From Chryseobacterium carnipullorum (lineage in GTDB: Bacteria; Bacteroidota; Bacteroidia; Flavobacteriales; Weeksellaceae), in contig NZ_FRCD01000001.1 of the NCBI RefSeq assembly GCF_900142785.1, positions 416,297 through 480,296 on the forward strand: a DNA stretch of 64,000 nt, given 5' to 3'. Below are positions 9,178 through 18,837 of the stretch, piece by piece (the first letter of the stretch is position 1; the number at the start of each line of letters is the position of its first letter). Under the pieces are notes generated by a model. It ran no database searches, was not told where the DNA came from, and was given only the letters and a program-made list of their open reading frames with translations. A program made the position numbers and the translations under genes.

Positions 9178-10536
9178 ATGTCAAATACTTTTTCCAAAAT
9201 CAGAAACGCTTTAGAATTATTCAGGTCGATAGATTTTGACCAGCTGAGTGCTATTTCTCAAAAAGTTGATCTTCCCAAGCTGATGCAGAATTTTTCCAAA
9301 CTGGATGATCAGCAGTTGAACGGAATGATGAAAATGCTTGATCCTAATAAGAAAAAGCGGGAACTTCCCCCAATTGATGGGGATTTTTATGACATCTACC
9401 ATACCTTAACTGCGGAGCAACGAGAGATTCAGCTTAAAGTAAGAGCGTTCATGGAAAAAGAAGTAAAACCTTTGGTAAATCATTACTGGTTAAGAGACGA
9501 ATTTCCTTTTGAGCTCATTCCAAAATTCCAGAAACTGAATATCTGTGGCGTTACCTATGAAGGATATGGCTGTCCGGGAATGCCTTTTCTGATGGAAGGT
9601 GTTATCGCTATGGAAATGGCGAGAATTGATGCTTCTATTGCCACATTCTTTGGTGTTCAGTCCGGATTGGCGATGGGATCTATTTATATCTGCGGATCAG
9701 AAGAACAGAAACAGAAATGGCTGCCGCAAATGCAGAAGTTTGAAAAAATAGGAGCTTTCGGACTTACGGAGCCTGAAGTAGGATCCGGAGCTGCAGGTGG
9801 TCTTACGGTTACCTGTAAAAAAACAGAGGAAGGCTGGATCCTTAATGGTCAGAAAAAATGGATAGGAAACGCCACCTTTGCTGACTTAATCATTATCTGG
9901 GCAAGAGATCTTGACAGTGGTGAAGTAAAAAGTTTCATTGTCGAAAAAGATAATCCGGGATATTCCGTTGAAAAAATCAAAGGAAAAATGGCATTGAGAA
10001 TTGTTCAGAACGGATTGATTACTTTAACCGATTGTCTTGTCACCGAAGACAACCGTCTTCAGAATGCCAATTCATTCAAAGATACCGGAAAAGTGCTCCG
10101 TATGACCAGAGCAGGAGTGGCCTGGATGGCTACAGGTTGTGCAAGGGGTGCATACGAAAGTGCATTACAATATACCAGAACGAGAGAACAGTTTGGGAAG
10201 CCTATTGCCTCATTCCAGATGATTCAGGGACATTTGGTAGAAATGTTGTCCAATCTTACCGCAATGCAGACCATGGTTTTCAGACTGTCTGAAATGCAGG
10301 ATGAAGGGATTTTAAAAGACGAACATGCTTCACTGGCTAAAGTTTTCTGTACTTTGAGAACCAGGGATATTGTTTCCAGAGCAAGAGAAGTCCTGGGAGG
10401 AAACGGTATTCTCCTTGAATATGATGTCGCAAGATTTGTTGCAGATGCTGAAGCCATCTATTCTTACGAAGGAACGAAAGAGATCAATTCCCTTATCGTA
10501 GGAAGATCCATTACCGGATTCAGTGCGTTTGTATAA
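9178..10536 (+). CDS. Acyl-CoA dehydrogenase, glutaryl-CoA dehydrogenase-like
   Basis: 452 aa from the ATG at 9178. An in-frame TTG 39 nt upstream gives an unlikely extension and was not used. The flavoprotein oxidises an acyl-CoA at the alpha-beta bond. GAFGLTEPEVGSGAAGG (FAD/substrate region), RTREQFGKPIASFQMIQGHL and the C-terminal YEGTKEINSLIVGRSITG are visible. The Glu in YEGT is at the catalytic-base position used by glutaryl-CoA dehydrogenase and its close relatives. The first 75 residues are an extra region unlike the compact family members. A possible -7 element (TATTTTCG) lies at 9122-9129. Substrate is uncertain between glutaryl-CoA and another short-chain acyl-CoA. Confidence 0.88.
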   Translation: MSNTFSKIRNALELFRSIDFDQLSAISQKVDLPKLMQNFSKLDDQQLNGMMKMLDPNKKKRELPPIDGDFYDIYHTLTAEQREIQLKVRAFMEKEVKPLVNHYWLRDEFPFELIPKFQKLNICGVTYEGYGCPGMPFLMEGVIAMEMARIDASIATFFGVQSGLAMGSIYICGSEEQKQKWLPQMQKFEKIGAFGLTEPEVGSGAAGGLTVTCKKTEEGWILNGQKKWIGNATFADLIIIWARDLDSGEVKSFIVEKDNPGYSVEKIKGKMALRIVQNGLITLTDCLVTEDNRLQNANSFKDTGKVLRMTRAGVAWMATGCARGAYESALQYTRTREQFGKPIASFQMIQGHLVEMLSNLTAMQTMVFRLSEMQDEGILKDEHASLAKVFCTLRTRDIVSRAREVLGGNGILLEYDVARFVADAEAIYSYEGTKEINSLIVGRSITGFSAFV

Positions 10537-10546
10537 ATTATTTAAT

Positions 10547-10627
10547 GTGAATTGTGAATGGTCAATAGTGAATTTTTCGCGTGGTATAAAAATTGACAGC
10601 GAAGCTAATTGACCATTCACTATTCAC
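10547..10627. repeat. Inverted-repeat element between convergent genes
   Basis: The 20-nt left arm 10547-10566 and right arm 10608-10627 are reverse complements with one mismatch. They enclose about 41 nt that include an AGCGAAGCT-like core. The element fills the gap between the stops of the acyl-CoA dehydrogenase and DoxX genes, where it could act as a bidirectional terminator. Its size and structure also fit a small dispersed palindromic element. Confidence 0.7.
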
Positions 10628-10637
10628 CAATAGTTTT

Positions 10638-11015
10638 TTAACTAATCAAAGCCTTATATTTTTCCCGGTCATCAATAATTGCCCAGATATTGATCAGAAA
10701 CATCACTATTGCGGTGATGATTCCCATTTGGCTGGGATCCCTGTATAGATTATGAATAACAATGCCTACCATAACGGGAAGAAGCATGATAGCACCCAAT
10801 GCTTTGGTCTTTGGAAAGATAAATAATACCCCACCGATAATTTCTACGATTCCCACTAAAGGCAAAAGCCAGCCGATTTCACCAAAAGCAGCAAATATTT
10901 TCACTTGCTCAGGAGTCATTTTAGGCATTGGAGAATAGTGGAAGAATTTGTTCAAACCGGCATTGATGAACATCAATGCGAATATAAAGGATAGAATAAA
11001 TTTTACGATTTTCAT
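10638..11015 (-). CDS. DoxX family membrane protein
   Basis: 125 aa, with four predicted membrane segments (about residues 5-20, 46-70, 74-92, 98-115). The FINAGLNKFFHYSPMPKM start and FGEIGWLLPLVGIVEIIGGV are typical of the DoxX/SURF4-like group, small inner-membrane proteins of mostly unknown function, sometimes linked to redox stress. It is single and convergent with the acyl-CoA dehydrogenase gene. Confidence 0.8.
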   Translation of the reverse strand: MKIVKFILSFIFALMFINAGLNKFFHYSPMPKMTPEQVKIFAAFGEIGWLLPLVGIVEIIGGVLFIFPKTKALGAIMLLPVMVGIVIHNLYRDPSQMGIITAIVMFLINIWAIIDDREKYKALIS

Positions 11016-11171
11016 ATTGTTGATTTTATATCAAATGTAAAACAAAAATGATATTCGTTTATTTAATTTAGATGAAACTTATGAATATCTTTCGTTTTGT
11101 TGGGTGTCAGCTGTTATATTTTGATTTTGTTTAATATATTTGTTGTACAAATCAAACTAAACAATTGTATT

Positions 11172-11414
11172 ATGCTGAAAAATCTTCAAAAACTAGATCG
11201 TGAAAATTTAAAAAAAATCAATGGAGGAGGGAAACCGCCTATCTGTGATATTGGACCAGAAGGATGTCCTTGTAAAATTCCACCAGGAGACCCTTGTTTA
11301 GGAGGTCCTGGCGGTGGAGGTGGTTCGGATTTAGGATACTGTCCTGATAGCCATGCGTATATTCCATGTAACCAGACTTGTCCTAACGGGATGGATCCGT
11401 TATGTGCATTGTAA
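11172..11414 (+). CDS. Double-glycine leader peptide, Cys/Gly/Pro-rich (bacteriocin-like precursor)
   Basis: 80 aa from the ATG at 11172. A longer in-frame start at 11097 would add a hydrophobic extension with no leader logic. The first 19-20 residues (MLKNLQKLDRENLKKINGGG) form a charged, amphipathic leader ending in Gly-Gly, the cleavage site of C39-type bacteriocin exporters. The remaining 60 residues are Gly/Pro-rich with eight cysteines (CxC near residue 33 and others paired along the chain). A -7-like TATATTTG lies at 11135-11142 and a strong terminator directly follows, so it is a single-gene transcript. No modifying enzyme, exporter or immunity gene is adjacent. Similar short leader peptides are common in Chryseobacterium; product and role are unknown. 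Confidence 0.72.
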   Translation: MLKNLQKLDRENLKKINGGGKPPICDIGPEGCPCKIPPGDPCLGGPGGGGGSDLGYCPDSHAYIPCNQTCPNGMDPLCAL

Positions 11415-11428
11415 AAACTTAACAATAG

Positions 11429-11456
11429 AGCTGTCTCAAGTGAGGCAGCTTTTTTA
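11429..11456 (+). terminator. Intrinsic terminator after the double-glycine peptide gene
   Basis: AGCTGTCTCA (11429-11438) pairs with TGAGGCAGCT (11441-11450, one G-T pair), followed by TTTTTT. It lies 14 nt after the stop. Confidence 0.85.
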
Positions 11457-11498
11457 TGGATAGTAAATGATAGACTTGTATGACTTATAATTTAATAC

Positions 11499-12611
11499 TC
11501 AGTCCATCTCCTTTAATGTAATATTTTTAGATATTTTGTAGCTCTTTTTCTTTTTGTCAGGCTTTTCTTCTTCTCCAAGCAGTTTACCCCAAGGTTTTAG
11601 ACCTTCCACTCTTTCAAAAATAATTTTAATAATCGCAATGGCCGGAATACAGAGAAACATTCCTGCAATTCCCCACAAATGTTCACCTAAAATAATTCCT
11701 ATAAAAGAAAATAAGGCATTGATCTTTACTTTTGAACCTACTACAAATGGAAGGACAATATTTCCGTCGATAACATGAATCGCAATATAGCCAATAGCTA
11801 CGTAAACACAGGTAGAAGGTGTTCCCGTGGCAAAGGCGATAAAACATGAAATTAAAAGAGAAATACAGATTCCAAGATAAGGAATCACATTCAATAAACC
11901 CGTCAGCACCGCAAGAAGTATAGCATATTTCACCCCTAAAATAGTAAGGAGAATAGAGCACAGAATGGAAACAATAAGAACCTGCAGGCAAAGTCCGAAA
12001 ATATATTTCTTGGTCATTACTCGGATCTCAGTAACCACTTCCTGTACGCTGGCTTTGTGCTTCTCGTTAAAGACCGTTACAATAAAATTGTTAAGGATTC
12101 TTCTGTAATTTAAAATAAAGATAAAAAACAGGGTGAAAAAAACAATGAAGCCAAATCCACTGGAAAATATTCCAAAAGTAAAGCCCAGGATGACTCCTGA
12201 AGAAGACAATAATTTATTCAGTCCCTGATTAATGTAATCAAGCTGTTCGTTAATTTTAACATTGAATGTTTTCGAGATCCAGTGCTGCAGATTATTGAAA
12301 ACAGTCGTCATCTGATCCCTGAGATGGGGCAGATCTTTACTGAAATCAGAAAGCTGCGATCCGAAAAAATAAATGATTCCGGCTAAAATAGCCAGCATAA
12401 CGAAAACCGAAGTCATCGTTGATATAGATCGTGGGAATCTTAACCTTCTTTCCATGAAAGTAGCAGCCGGAAGAAATAGCATAGCCATTAAGAAAGCTAA
12501 GAAGAAAGGGGCTAAAATGCTTTGCCCAAGCGTGAGCAGATAACCCAGTCCGATAATGGAAATGATAACAAGGGTAAGCTTAACAAGGAAGGGAAGTCTA
12601 AGGAAATTCAT
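11499..12611 (-). CDS. AI-2E family (PerM/YdiK-like) membrane transporter
   Basis: 370 aa. Predicted topology is paired N-terminal helices, one around 70-90, a long soluble loop (about 90-145), then several C-terminal helices. The family region GVKYAILLAVLTGLLNVIPYLGICISLL and the IHVIDGNIVLPFVVG-like stretch are seen. Relatives export autoinducer-2 or act as Na+/H+ antiporters; which applies here cannot be told. The C-terminal 40 residues are soluble and Lys-rich. It stands alone between the small peptide gene and lon. Confidence 0.85.
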   Translation of the reverse strand: MNFLRLPFLVKLTLVIISIIGLGYLLTLGQSILAPFFLAFLMAMLFLPAATFMERRLRFPRSISTMTSVFVMLAILAGIIYFFGSQLSDFSKDLPHLRDQMTTVFNNLQHWISKTFNVKINEQLDYINQGLNKLLSSSGVILGFTFGIFSSGFGFIVFFTLFFIFILNYRRILNNFIVTVFNEKHKASVQEVVTEIRVMTKKYIFGLCLQVLIVSILCSILLTILGVKYAILLAVLTGLLNVIPYLGICISLLISCFIAFATGTPSTCVYVAIGYIAIHVIDGNIVLPFVVGSKVKINALFSFIGIILGEHLWGIAGMFLCIPAIAIIKIIFERVEGLKPWGKLLGEEEKPDKKKKSYKISKNITLKEMD

Positions 12612-12931
12612 AATTTTTCAAATCTGTAGGATAAAAATAAGAAAACGCATCTAATTTATGGACTGTTTTCGTTTAATTAACATAATTCTTTTTTTAATAG
12701 AAGATCTTTAAACAAGGCCGTGTGGTACGTCTTTATCTAAAACGATCTCAGCTATTTGTCATCTTGGATTTTTCATAAAATTTAGGTCCTTTTACTGCGG
12801 ACACTGTATTGAACTTAAAAATGTGCCAAACATCAAAATTTTTGCATCTTTTTTGATGGAATCCAATATAATAAAAAACGCATCCCAGAATCTGAGACGC
12901 GTTTTCTTATTGAGAGTTGATATGTTCTGAA
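12612..12931. other. Intergenic region between the AI-2E gene and lon
   Basis: 320 bp with no convincing ORF. It holds the lon terminator (12872-12905). The rest is AT-rich sequence that must contain the promoter of the AI-2E family gene, but I see only a weak -7-like box near its start. Confidence 0.5.
12872..12905 (-). terminator. Intrinsic terminator after lon
   Basis: An imperfect stem (AAACGC-TC-CAGA against CTG-GA-GCGTTT) with an A-run on one side and a T-run on the other. On the minus strand it lies about 27 nt past the lon stop. Confidence 0.75.
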
Positions 12932-15337
12932 TTATTTTTCGATGGCTACATCGATCACCTCTTCCATTCTGTTCACATAATGGACAGTCAGATTTTTAAG
13001 ATAATCCTTCTTGATTTCCTCTACATCTTTTCTGTTCGCTTCACACAGAATAACCTCTTTGATACCAGCTCGTGTAGCAGCAAGAAGTTTTTCTTTAATT
13101 CCTCCTACAGGAAGTACTTTTCCTCTTAATGTTATTTCTCCTGTCATTGCAAGGTGAGGTCTTACTTTCTTGTTCTTGAATGAAGACACCATTGAAGTCA
13201 GCATAGCAATACCCGCAGACGGTCCGTCTTTCGGTGTTGCCCCTTCCGGAACGTGAACGTGGATGTTTTTCTTGTCCAGATCTTCCTGAGCTATTCCAAG
13301 ATCATCATGTCTGGCTTTGATATATTCCAAAGCAATAGTAGCGGACTCTTTCATTACCGTACCCAAGTTTCCGGTCATGGTAAGACTTCCTTTTCCGTTG
13401 CTTAAAATACTTTCGATGTATAAAATGTCTCCTCCAACGCTTGTCCACGCTAAACCTGTCACGACACCCGGTACACCAGTGATCTCAGACAGACTTTTCG
13501 GTCTTGGAACCCCAAGAATCTCGTCTACTTTCTCAATGGTAATCTTTGGGTCGTACTCTTTTACAAGAGCAGTCTGAAGGGCAACCCATCTTGCAATGGC
13601 AGCAATTCTTTTTTCTAAAGTTCTTACCCCGCTTTCCGAAGTGTGTGCTTCAATAATATGTTTAAGCTCAGGATTTCCAAGTTTGAATGATTTGGCATCC
13701 AATCCGTTTTCTTCCTGTTGTTTTTTTATTAAATGTCTTTTCGCAATTTCCGTTTTTTCCTCCATCGTATAGCCTGCAATCTGGATGATCTCCGTTCTGT
13801 CTAAAAGCGGTGTCTGGATTGTGGATAAAGAATTGGCAGTCGCGATAAACATGACTTTGGATAAGTCATAACCCATTTCTAAGAAGTTATCATAGAAAGA
13901 TTTATTCTGTTCAGGATCAAGAACTTCAAGAAGTGCTGAGCTCGGATCACCGTGAAGTCCCTGTGCAATTTTATCAATTTCATCAAGAACAATTACCGGG
14001 TTGGAAGTGCCTGATTTTTTGATTGTTTGCAGAATTCTTCCCGCCATCGCTCCAATGTATGTTTTTCTATGTCCGCGGATCTCACTTTCGTCATGAAGTC
14101 CACCCAGAGATAACCTTACATATTTTCTTCCCAGCGCATCAGCCACAGATTTCCCCAAAGAGGTTTTTCCTACTCCCGGAGGTCCTACTAGCAATAGAAT
14201 TGGAGACTTCATGTTGTTTTTCAATTTTAAAACCGCCATGTGCTCCAGAATTCTTTTCTTAATATCTTCAAGTCCAAAATGAGCTTTATCTAAGATCTTT
14301 TCAGCTTTAGCAATATCAAAAACATCTTTTGTATAGGTTTCCCATGGAAGATCTGTAAAGAAGTCAAGATAATTTCTCTGTACGTTGTAATCAGGAGAGT
14401 TCGGATTCTGACGCTGCAGTCTGTTGATCTCCTTCTGGAAATGGTCTTCCACTTCCTGATTCCATTTTTTTCTACTTGCTTTATCGATAAGTTCTTCCAC
14501 ATCACTTTCAGGACCACCGCCAAGCTCATCCTGAATGGTTCTGATCTGTTGATTCAGAAAATATTCTCTCTGCTGCTTGTCAAGGTCTTTTGAAGTTTTC
14601 TGATGGATCTGATTTCTTAATTCCAGTTTTCTGAAATCTTCGTGCATCATCTCATAACACTTATTCGCCCTTTCTAGCAGACTTTTTTCTTCGAGAAGTT
14701 TTTGCTTTTCTATCGATGGGAAATTGGAGTTGGTGCAGATGAAGTTCAGAAGATCATCATTGTTCGTAATATTCTTGATCGCAAAATTGGCCGCATTTGG
14801 AATATTCGGATCCAGTTCAATAATCTTTAGGGCCAGATCTTTTATATTTTCAAGCAGCGCATCATATTCTTCCTTGTTTTTCGGACGGGTATCTTTTAGT
14901 TTTGTGATTTCCGCTTTAAAATAAGGTTTGCTTTCTACAATCTTTCTGATCTTAAATCTGTGGAACCCTTTGGTAATAGCAGTGATGTTTCCTTCAGGAA
15001 GTTTTATAATTTTTATGATTTTGGCTAGTGTGCCGGTGGAGTACATGTCTTTTTCACCAGGCTGCTCCAGTTCTGAGTTTTTCTGGCTTACGATTCCGAT
15101 GAAATCACCGTTTTTCTGTGCTTCTTCCAAAAGCTGTATCGATGTTTTTCTTCCCGCAGTAATTGGAATTACCACGTTGGGAAACATGACCATATTTCTT
15201 ACAGGAAGGATAGGGAATATTTTTTGTTCGGAATTTTTATCAGTCTCCGAGAAGTCTGAAAGATTGATCTCTTCTGCAACAATGTCAAACCCATCGCTGA
15301 TCATTTCCTCTAAACTAATATCTTCAAATTCTGTCAT
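12932..15337 (-). CDS. lon: ATP-dependent protease Lon
   Basis: 801 aa, the normal LonA length. It degrades misfolded and regulatory proteins in the cytosol. Order of domains: N-terminal substrate-binding LON domain (about 40-240, starting [13 protein letters not shown]), coiled coil, AAA+ module with Walker A GPPGVGKT at 385-392 and Walker [10 protein letters not shown] at 448-456, then the protease domain with catalytic Ser707 in DGPSAG and Lys750 in GGIKEK. The spacing of 43 residues is as in E. coli Lon. The first 38 residues are an acidic extension. A 13-nt palindrome (15349-15361) lies 12 nt before the start codon and may be an operator. Own terminator downstream. Confidence 0.97.
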   Translation of the reverse strand: MTEFEDISLEEMISDGFDIVAEEINLSDFSETDKNSEQKIFPILPVRNMVMFPNVVIPITAGRKTSIQLLEEAQKNGDFIGIVSQKNSELEQPGEKDMYSTGTLAKIIKIIKLPEGNITAITKGFHRFKIRKIVESKPYFKAEITKLKDTRPKNKEEYDALLENIKDLALKIIELDPNIPNAANFAIKNITNNDDLLNFICTNSNFPSIEKQKLLEEKSLLERANKCYEMMHEDFRKLELRNQIHQKTSKDLDKQQREYFLNQQIRTIQDELGGGPESDVEELIDKASRKKWNQEVEDHFQKEINRLQRQNPNSPDYNVQRNYLDFFTDLPWETYTKDVFDIAKAEKILDKAHFGLEDIKKRILEHMAVLKLKNNMKSPILLLVGPPGVGKTSLGKSVADALGRKYVRLSLGGLHDESEIRGHRKTYIGAMAGRILQTIKKSGTSNPVIVLDEIDKIAQGLHGDPSSALLEVLDPEQNKSFYDNFLEMGYDLSKVMFIATANSLSTIQTPLLDRTEIIQIAGYTMEEKTEIAKRHLIKKQQEENGLDAKSFKLGNPELKHIIEAHTSESGVRTLEKRIAAIARWVALQTALVKEYDPKITIEKVDEILGVPRPKSLSEITGVPGVVTGLAWTSVGGDILYIESILSNGKGSLTMTGNLGTVMKESATIALEYIKARHDDLGIAQEDLDKKNIHVHVPEGATPKDGPSAGIAMLTSMVSSFKNKKVRPHLAMTGEITLRGKVLPVGGIKEKLLAATRAGIKEVILCEANRKDVEEIKKDYLKNLTVHYVNRMEEVIDVAIEK

Positions 15338-15348
15338 AGTTAATCAAA

Positions 15349-15361
15349 TGACAAATTGTCA
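15349..15361. promoter_or_regulatory. 13-nt palindrome just upstream of lon
   Basis: TGACAAATTGTCA is a perfect palindrome around a central base, 12 nt before the lon start. Its place in the leader suggests a repressor or activator site. No regulator can be named. A second hairpin (ATGCGCTG 15398-15405 with CAGCGTAT 15414-15421) lies in the same gap. Confidence 0.35.
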
Positions 15362-15597
15362 TCTTCGTTTTAAATCGTTAAAATGATATTTTACAATATG
15401 CGCTGAAAACGTGCAGCGTATTATACTTCTCTATAATGCACAATACCTATGCCATTTGTTTTTTGCTAAAAAATATGGTCAAAATTTCCTTTTTTCAACA
15501 ATCTTTCATTTTAAAAATTAAAATAAAGGACTTCTGCTTCTCTAATTTCTTAAAAATGTGTATTTTCGCAAACTGATAAAAAACTATAATATATAAA

Positions 15598-17751
15598 ATG
15601 GCAATTTTAGGACAGATTAGGAGTAAGCCTTGGCTTTTGATGGGAGTGATAGCATTGGCGCTTTTAGCGTTTCTGGTAAACCCTGATAGCATCGACAAGG
15701 TTTTTGGGAAAAATCCTGACGTTTTAGGAAAAGTAAACGGTGAGAAAGTCACCCGCGAAGAGTTCAATGATCAGCTTTTCGTACTGCAACAGCAGGCTGA
15801 ACAACAAGGCCGTCCAAAAACGGGACTTGAAGAGCAGGCTTGGCAGTTACTTGTACAATCTAAACTTATCAAGCAACAGTTTGAGAAATTGGGCTTTGAG
15901 ATGACTGACGACTATTTCTGGAATCAGATCCAGTATGATCAGATGTTTGCCCAACAACAACAGTTCTTTGACGAGAAAGGTAATTTTAAAACTCAAGAAC
16001 TTAAAAAAGAGATTGAAACATTAAAAAGCACCAATCCGGAAGGTTACAACCAATGGTTGAAAACCAGAAAAACCGTTGAGTACAGACTCATGGCGAGACA
16101 GGTGTTTACTAATATTTCAGCAGGTATTACGACTGGTAAGAAAGAAGCTGAAGAGCTTATGAAACAGAGAGACCAGTTAGCAGACATCGATTTTGTAAAG
16201 ATTGATTACGCAGCATACCTTCAGAAAACGAAAATCAACGTTACTACGGCAGACCTTGATAACTATATCAAACAACACCCGGTAATGTTTAAAGCTGAAC
16301 CTAGCAGAAATATTGGAGTTGTATATTTCCCTTCTAAACCTAGCCCTGCAGATGATGCAGCAGCTCAGAAGGAAATCAATAAACTTTTCGCTGGAGGTAC
16401 AGATGCAAGCGGAGGAACTGAAAACTTCCAGAATACGAAAAATGACTCTATGTTTGTAATGGCCAATTCTGATATGCCTTTTAACAATCAGTATTCAAAG
16501 CCTAACCAATTGCCTCAGGCTATCCAGGGACAGATCACATCTGCCGCGATAGGACAAACTTTTGGACCTTACAAAGAGCAAAACTTCTATGTAGTTTCAA
16601 AACTTTTGGATAAAAAGACTTCGGACTCTACTTTGTCAAGACACATCCTGATTGCTTTCAAAGGAAGTCCTGCAGGAGAAGGAGTAACAAGATCCAAGGA
16701 GCAGGCAAAGAAATTAGCAGACTCTATTGGAGCTATTGTAAAAGCCAATCCAGGTAAATTTACAGAGTTTATTAAACTTTCTAATGATCCAAGTTCTGCA
16801 GCACAAGGAGGAAGCTTAGGATGGACAACTCCTGAAACGCCTTTCGTTCCGGAATTCCTTACTTATTTAGCCAACAACCCTAAAGGAGCTACTGGTGTGG
16901 TAGAAACCCAGTTTGGATACCATATCATCAATATTGAAGATAAAAAAGCAGGGTCAATGAGCTATAAAGTAGCTAACCTTGTAAAAGAAGTGAAGCCTTC
17001 AGATGCTACGGAAGCAGAATCTGATAAAAAAGCAAGAAGATTTATTCAGCAGGTTCAGGGGAAATCTTTCAACGATTTCGTGAATATTGCTAAAAAAGGA
17101 AACTATCAGTTCTCTAATCCTAAAGCTGCCAAAAGATTTGACGGACAGATTCAGGGACTTGGTACAGATAAAGATGGAGAAATCTTAGCCTGGGCGTTCA
17201 ATAAGAAAACCAATAAGGGAGATACTGAATTCTTTACTGTAGAAGGTACAGGAGATAAAATTGTAGCCTACCTTAACGGAAAACAGGACGCAGGTCTTGC
17301 AGATGCAGAATCCGTAAGAGATCAGATAGAAGCGATTGTTAAAAACAAACTGGCAGCGAAACAGATTGCTGAGAAAATTGCAGGAGCTAAAGCTTCAAGC
17401 CTAGATCAGATTGCTAAAATGTTTGCTTCAACAAAGCAGGCGGCGCAAGTAAATATGCTTAACCCTTCAGTAGCGGGTTCTATGGAACCTAAAGTGGCTG
17501 GTGCGGCTTTCGGTGTTGCAAAAGGTAAACTTTCTAACCCTATCGAAGGTGGGACGGGAGTTTATGTACTGATCAAAAAATCAGAAACAATCAACAAACA
17601 GCCAGGTGATCTTAAGCAGTTCACAGAATCTATCAGTCAGAGAAATGCAGGAATGTTCGGACAGGCTTGGATGAAGAGCCTTCAGGATAATGCAGATATC
17701 AAAGATTATAGAATCGAGATCTGGAACAAGGTTGGAAACCAACAACAGTAA
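15598..17751 (+). CDS. Periplasmic peptidyl-prolyl isomerase, SurA/PpiD-like
   Basis: 717 aa. An N-terminal membrane anchor (about residues 13-28, WLLMGVIALALLAFLV) is followed by a SurA_N-like domain (GKVNGEKVTREEFNDQLFVL) and a central parvulin (PpiC) domain around 360-465 (SRHILIAFKGSPAGEG to FGYHIINIEDKK). A second, degenerate parvulin-like half appears toward the C-terminus. The layout is that of PpiD, an inner-membrane-anchored chaperone that helps fold exported proteins. TATTTTCG at 15561-15568 may be its -7 box. A strong terminator follows at 17774. Flavobacterial relatives are usually labelled SurA N-terminal domain protein. Confidence 0.88.
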   Translation: MAILGQIRSKPWLLMGVIALALLAFLVNPDSIDKVFGKNPDVLGKVNGEKVTREEFNDQLFVLQQQAEQQGRPKTGLEEQAWQLLVQSKLIKQQFEKLGFEMTDDYFWNQIQYDQMFAQQQQFFDEKGNFKTQELKKEIETLKSTNPEGYNQWLKTRKTVEYRLMARQVFTNISAGITTGKKEAEELMKQRDQLADIDFVKIDYAAYLQKTKINVTTADLDNYIKQHPVMFKAEPSRNIGVVYFPSKPSPADDAAAQKEINKLFAGGTDASGGTENFQNTKNDSMFVMANSDMPFNNQYSKPNQLPQAIQGQITSAAIGQTFGPYKEQNFYVVSKLLDKKTSDSTLSRHILIAFKGSPAGEGVTRSKEQAKKLADSIGAIVKANPGKFTEFIKLSNDPSSAAQGGSLGWTTPETPFVPEFLTYLANNPKGATGVVETQFGYHIINIEDKKAGSMSYKVANLVKEVKPSDATEAESDKKARRFIQQVQGKSFNDFVNIAKKGNYQFSNPKAAKRFDGQIQGLGTDKDGEILAWAFNKKTNKGDTEFFTVEGTGDKIVAYLNGKQDAGLADAESVRDQIEAIVKNKLAAKQIAEKIAGAKASSLDQIAKMFASTKQAAQVNMLNPSVAGSMEPKVAGAAFGVAKGKLSNPIEGGTGVYVLIKKSETINKQPGDLKQFTESISQRNAGMFGQAWMKSLQDNADIKDYRIEIWNKVGNQQQ

Positions 17752-17773
17752 GAAATTAATTTTTACAGATATA

Positions 17774-17804
17774 AAAGCGGCAGATTTTTCTGCCGCTTTT
17801 TTTG
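17774..17804 (+). terminator. Intrinsic terminator after the PpiD-like gene
   Basis: AAAGCGGCAGA (17774-17784) pairs perfectly with TCTGCCGCTTT (17789-17799), followed by further Ts. It separates the foldase gene from the MCE gene. Confidence 0.93.
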
Positions 17805-17849
17805 TATTTAACGCAGAACAATAAAGAAAAAGATTAATTTAAAATGTGT

Positions 17850-17857
17850 TATATTTG
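17850..17857 (+). promoter_or_regulatory. -7 promoter element for the MCE/MlaD gene
   Basis: TATATTTG matches TAnnTTTG exactly and lies 22 nt before the GTG start, downstream of the previous terminator. No clear -33 TTG is at the usual spacing. Confidence 0.45.
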
Positions 17858-17879
17858 CTCATTAGAAAAAATTTAGCAA

Positions 17880-18830
17880 GTGAAGTTCAGTAAAGAATTA
17901 AAAGCTGGTGTGATCGCACTTCTGGCTATTGTAGGCTTTGTAGTGTTGTTTCAATTTATGAAAGGCAGAAGTCTTTTCACTACCGATAATATATTTTACG
18001 CAAAATACGATAATGTGGAAGGTCTGGCTCAGTCTTCTGCAGTTTCCATTAATGGTCTGAAAGTAGGGCAGGTTGATAAGATTATCCCAAGGACGGCCAA
18101 AGACGGAAAGATCAGTTTTGTTGTGAAAATAACGGTAGATGACAAGTTCGAGTTTTCCAAAAATTCAACCCTTGAAATCTTTGAACCTGGATTGATGTCC
18201 GGCAAAGAAATGAGGGTAAATCTTATGTACGGTGGCCAGACTGCAAAGGATGGCGATACGCTGCAGGGAGCTTTCAAACTCGGAACACTGGGAAGCCTTT
18301 CTTCTCAGGTAGGACCGGTGAAGGATCAGCTGCAAACAGTTTTACACCGTGTAGACTCTCTGATGGCTAATGCCAATCTATTGGTCGACGGTCAGAACAG
18401 AGCAGAGATCAAAGCATTACTATCCAATCTAAATAAGACCGTAGCTGCTTTGCAGACTACTGCAGGAAGCGTTAACAGTCTTGTAGGACATAACGACCCT
18501 AAATTGCAGAAAGTACTGGATGATGCAAGTATTACCATGCAGAGTGGAAAAGTAACTTTGGATAAATACGGAAATCTTGCAGAAAGCATCGATACTAAAA
18601 AACTGAATGCAACAATATCAAATTTAGATGCTACCGTAGGAAAGCTTAATCAGGTGATTGCAGGAGTTGATAACGGACAAGGAAGCTTAGGGAAATTAAT
18701 GAAGGATGAGCAACTTTACAATAATCTGAATTCTGCCTCTACCAATCTGAATTCATTGATTGAAGATATGAAAGCAAACCCTAAGAGGTATATTAATTTC
18801 TCAGTTTTCGGAAAGAACAATAAAGACTAA
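17880..18830 (+). CDS. MCE/MlaD family protein
   Basis: 316 aa, start GTG at 17880 (the first residue of an otherwise standard MKFSKELKAGVIAL opening). An N-terminal membrane helix (about 8-27) is followed by one MCE domain (about 35-115, YDNVEGLAQSSAVSINGLKVGQV and LEIFEPGLMSGKEMRVNL). A long helical, coiled-coil-prone tail follows (about 140-300). Family members form periplasmic rings that carry lipids between inner and outer membranes together with an ABC transporter. The matching MlaE/MlaF genes are not in this window. It runs directly (7 nt gap) into the Fe-S membrane protein gene, an association whose meaning is unclear. Confidence 0.88.
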   Translation: MKFSKELKAGVIALLAIVGFVVLFQFMKGRSLFTTDNIFYAKYDNVEGLAQSSAVSINGLKVGQVDKIIPRTAKDGKISFVVKITVDDKFEFSKNSTLEIFEPGLMSGKEMRVNLMYGGQTAKDGDTLQGAFKLGTLGSLSSQVGPVKDQLQTVLHRVDSLMANANLLVDGQNRAEIKALLSNLNKTVAALQTTAGSVNSLVGHNDPKLQKVLDDASITMQSGKVTLDKYGNLAESIDTKKLNATISNLDATVGKLNQVIAGVDNGQGSLGKLMKDEQLYNNLNSASTNLNSLIEDMKANPKRYINFSVFGKNNKD

Positions 18831-18837
18831 TCACCTT

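Noticed and set aside
11097..11171. Upstream extension of the Cys-rich double-glycine peptide
   Set aside because: It contains the likely -7 promoter box and a leader from 11172 is complete.
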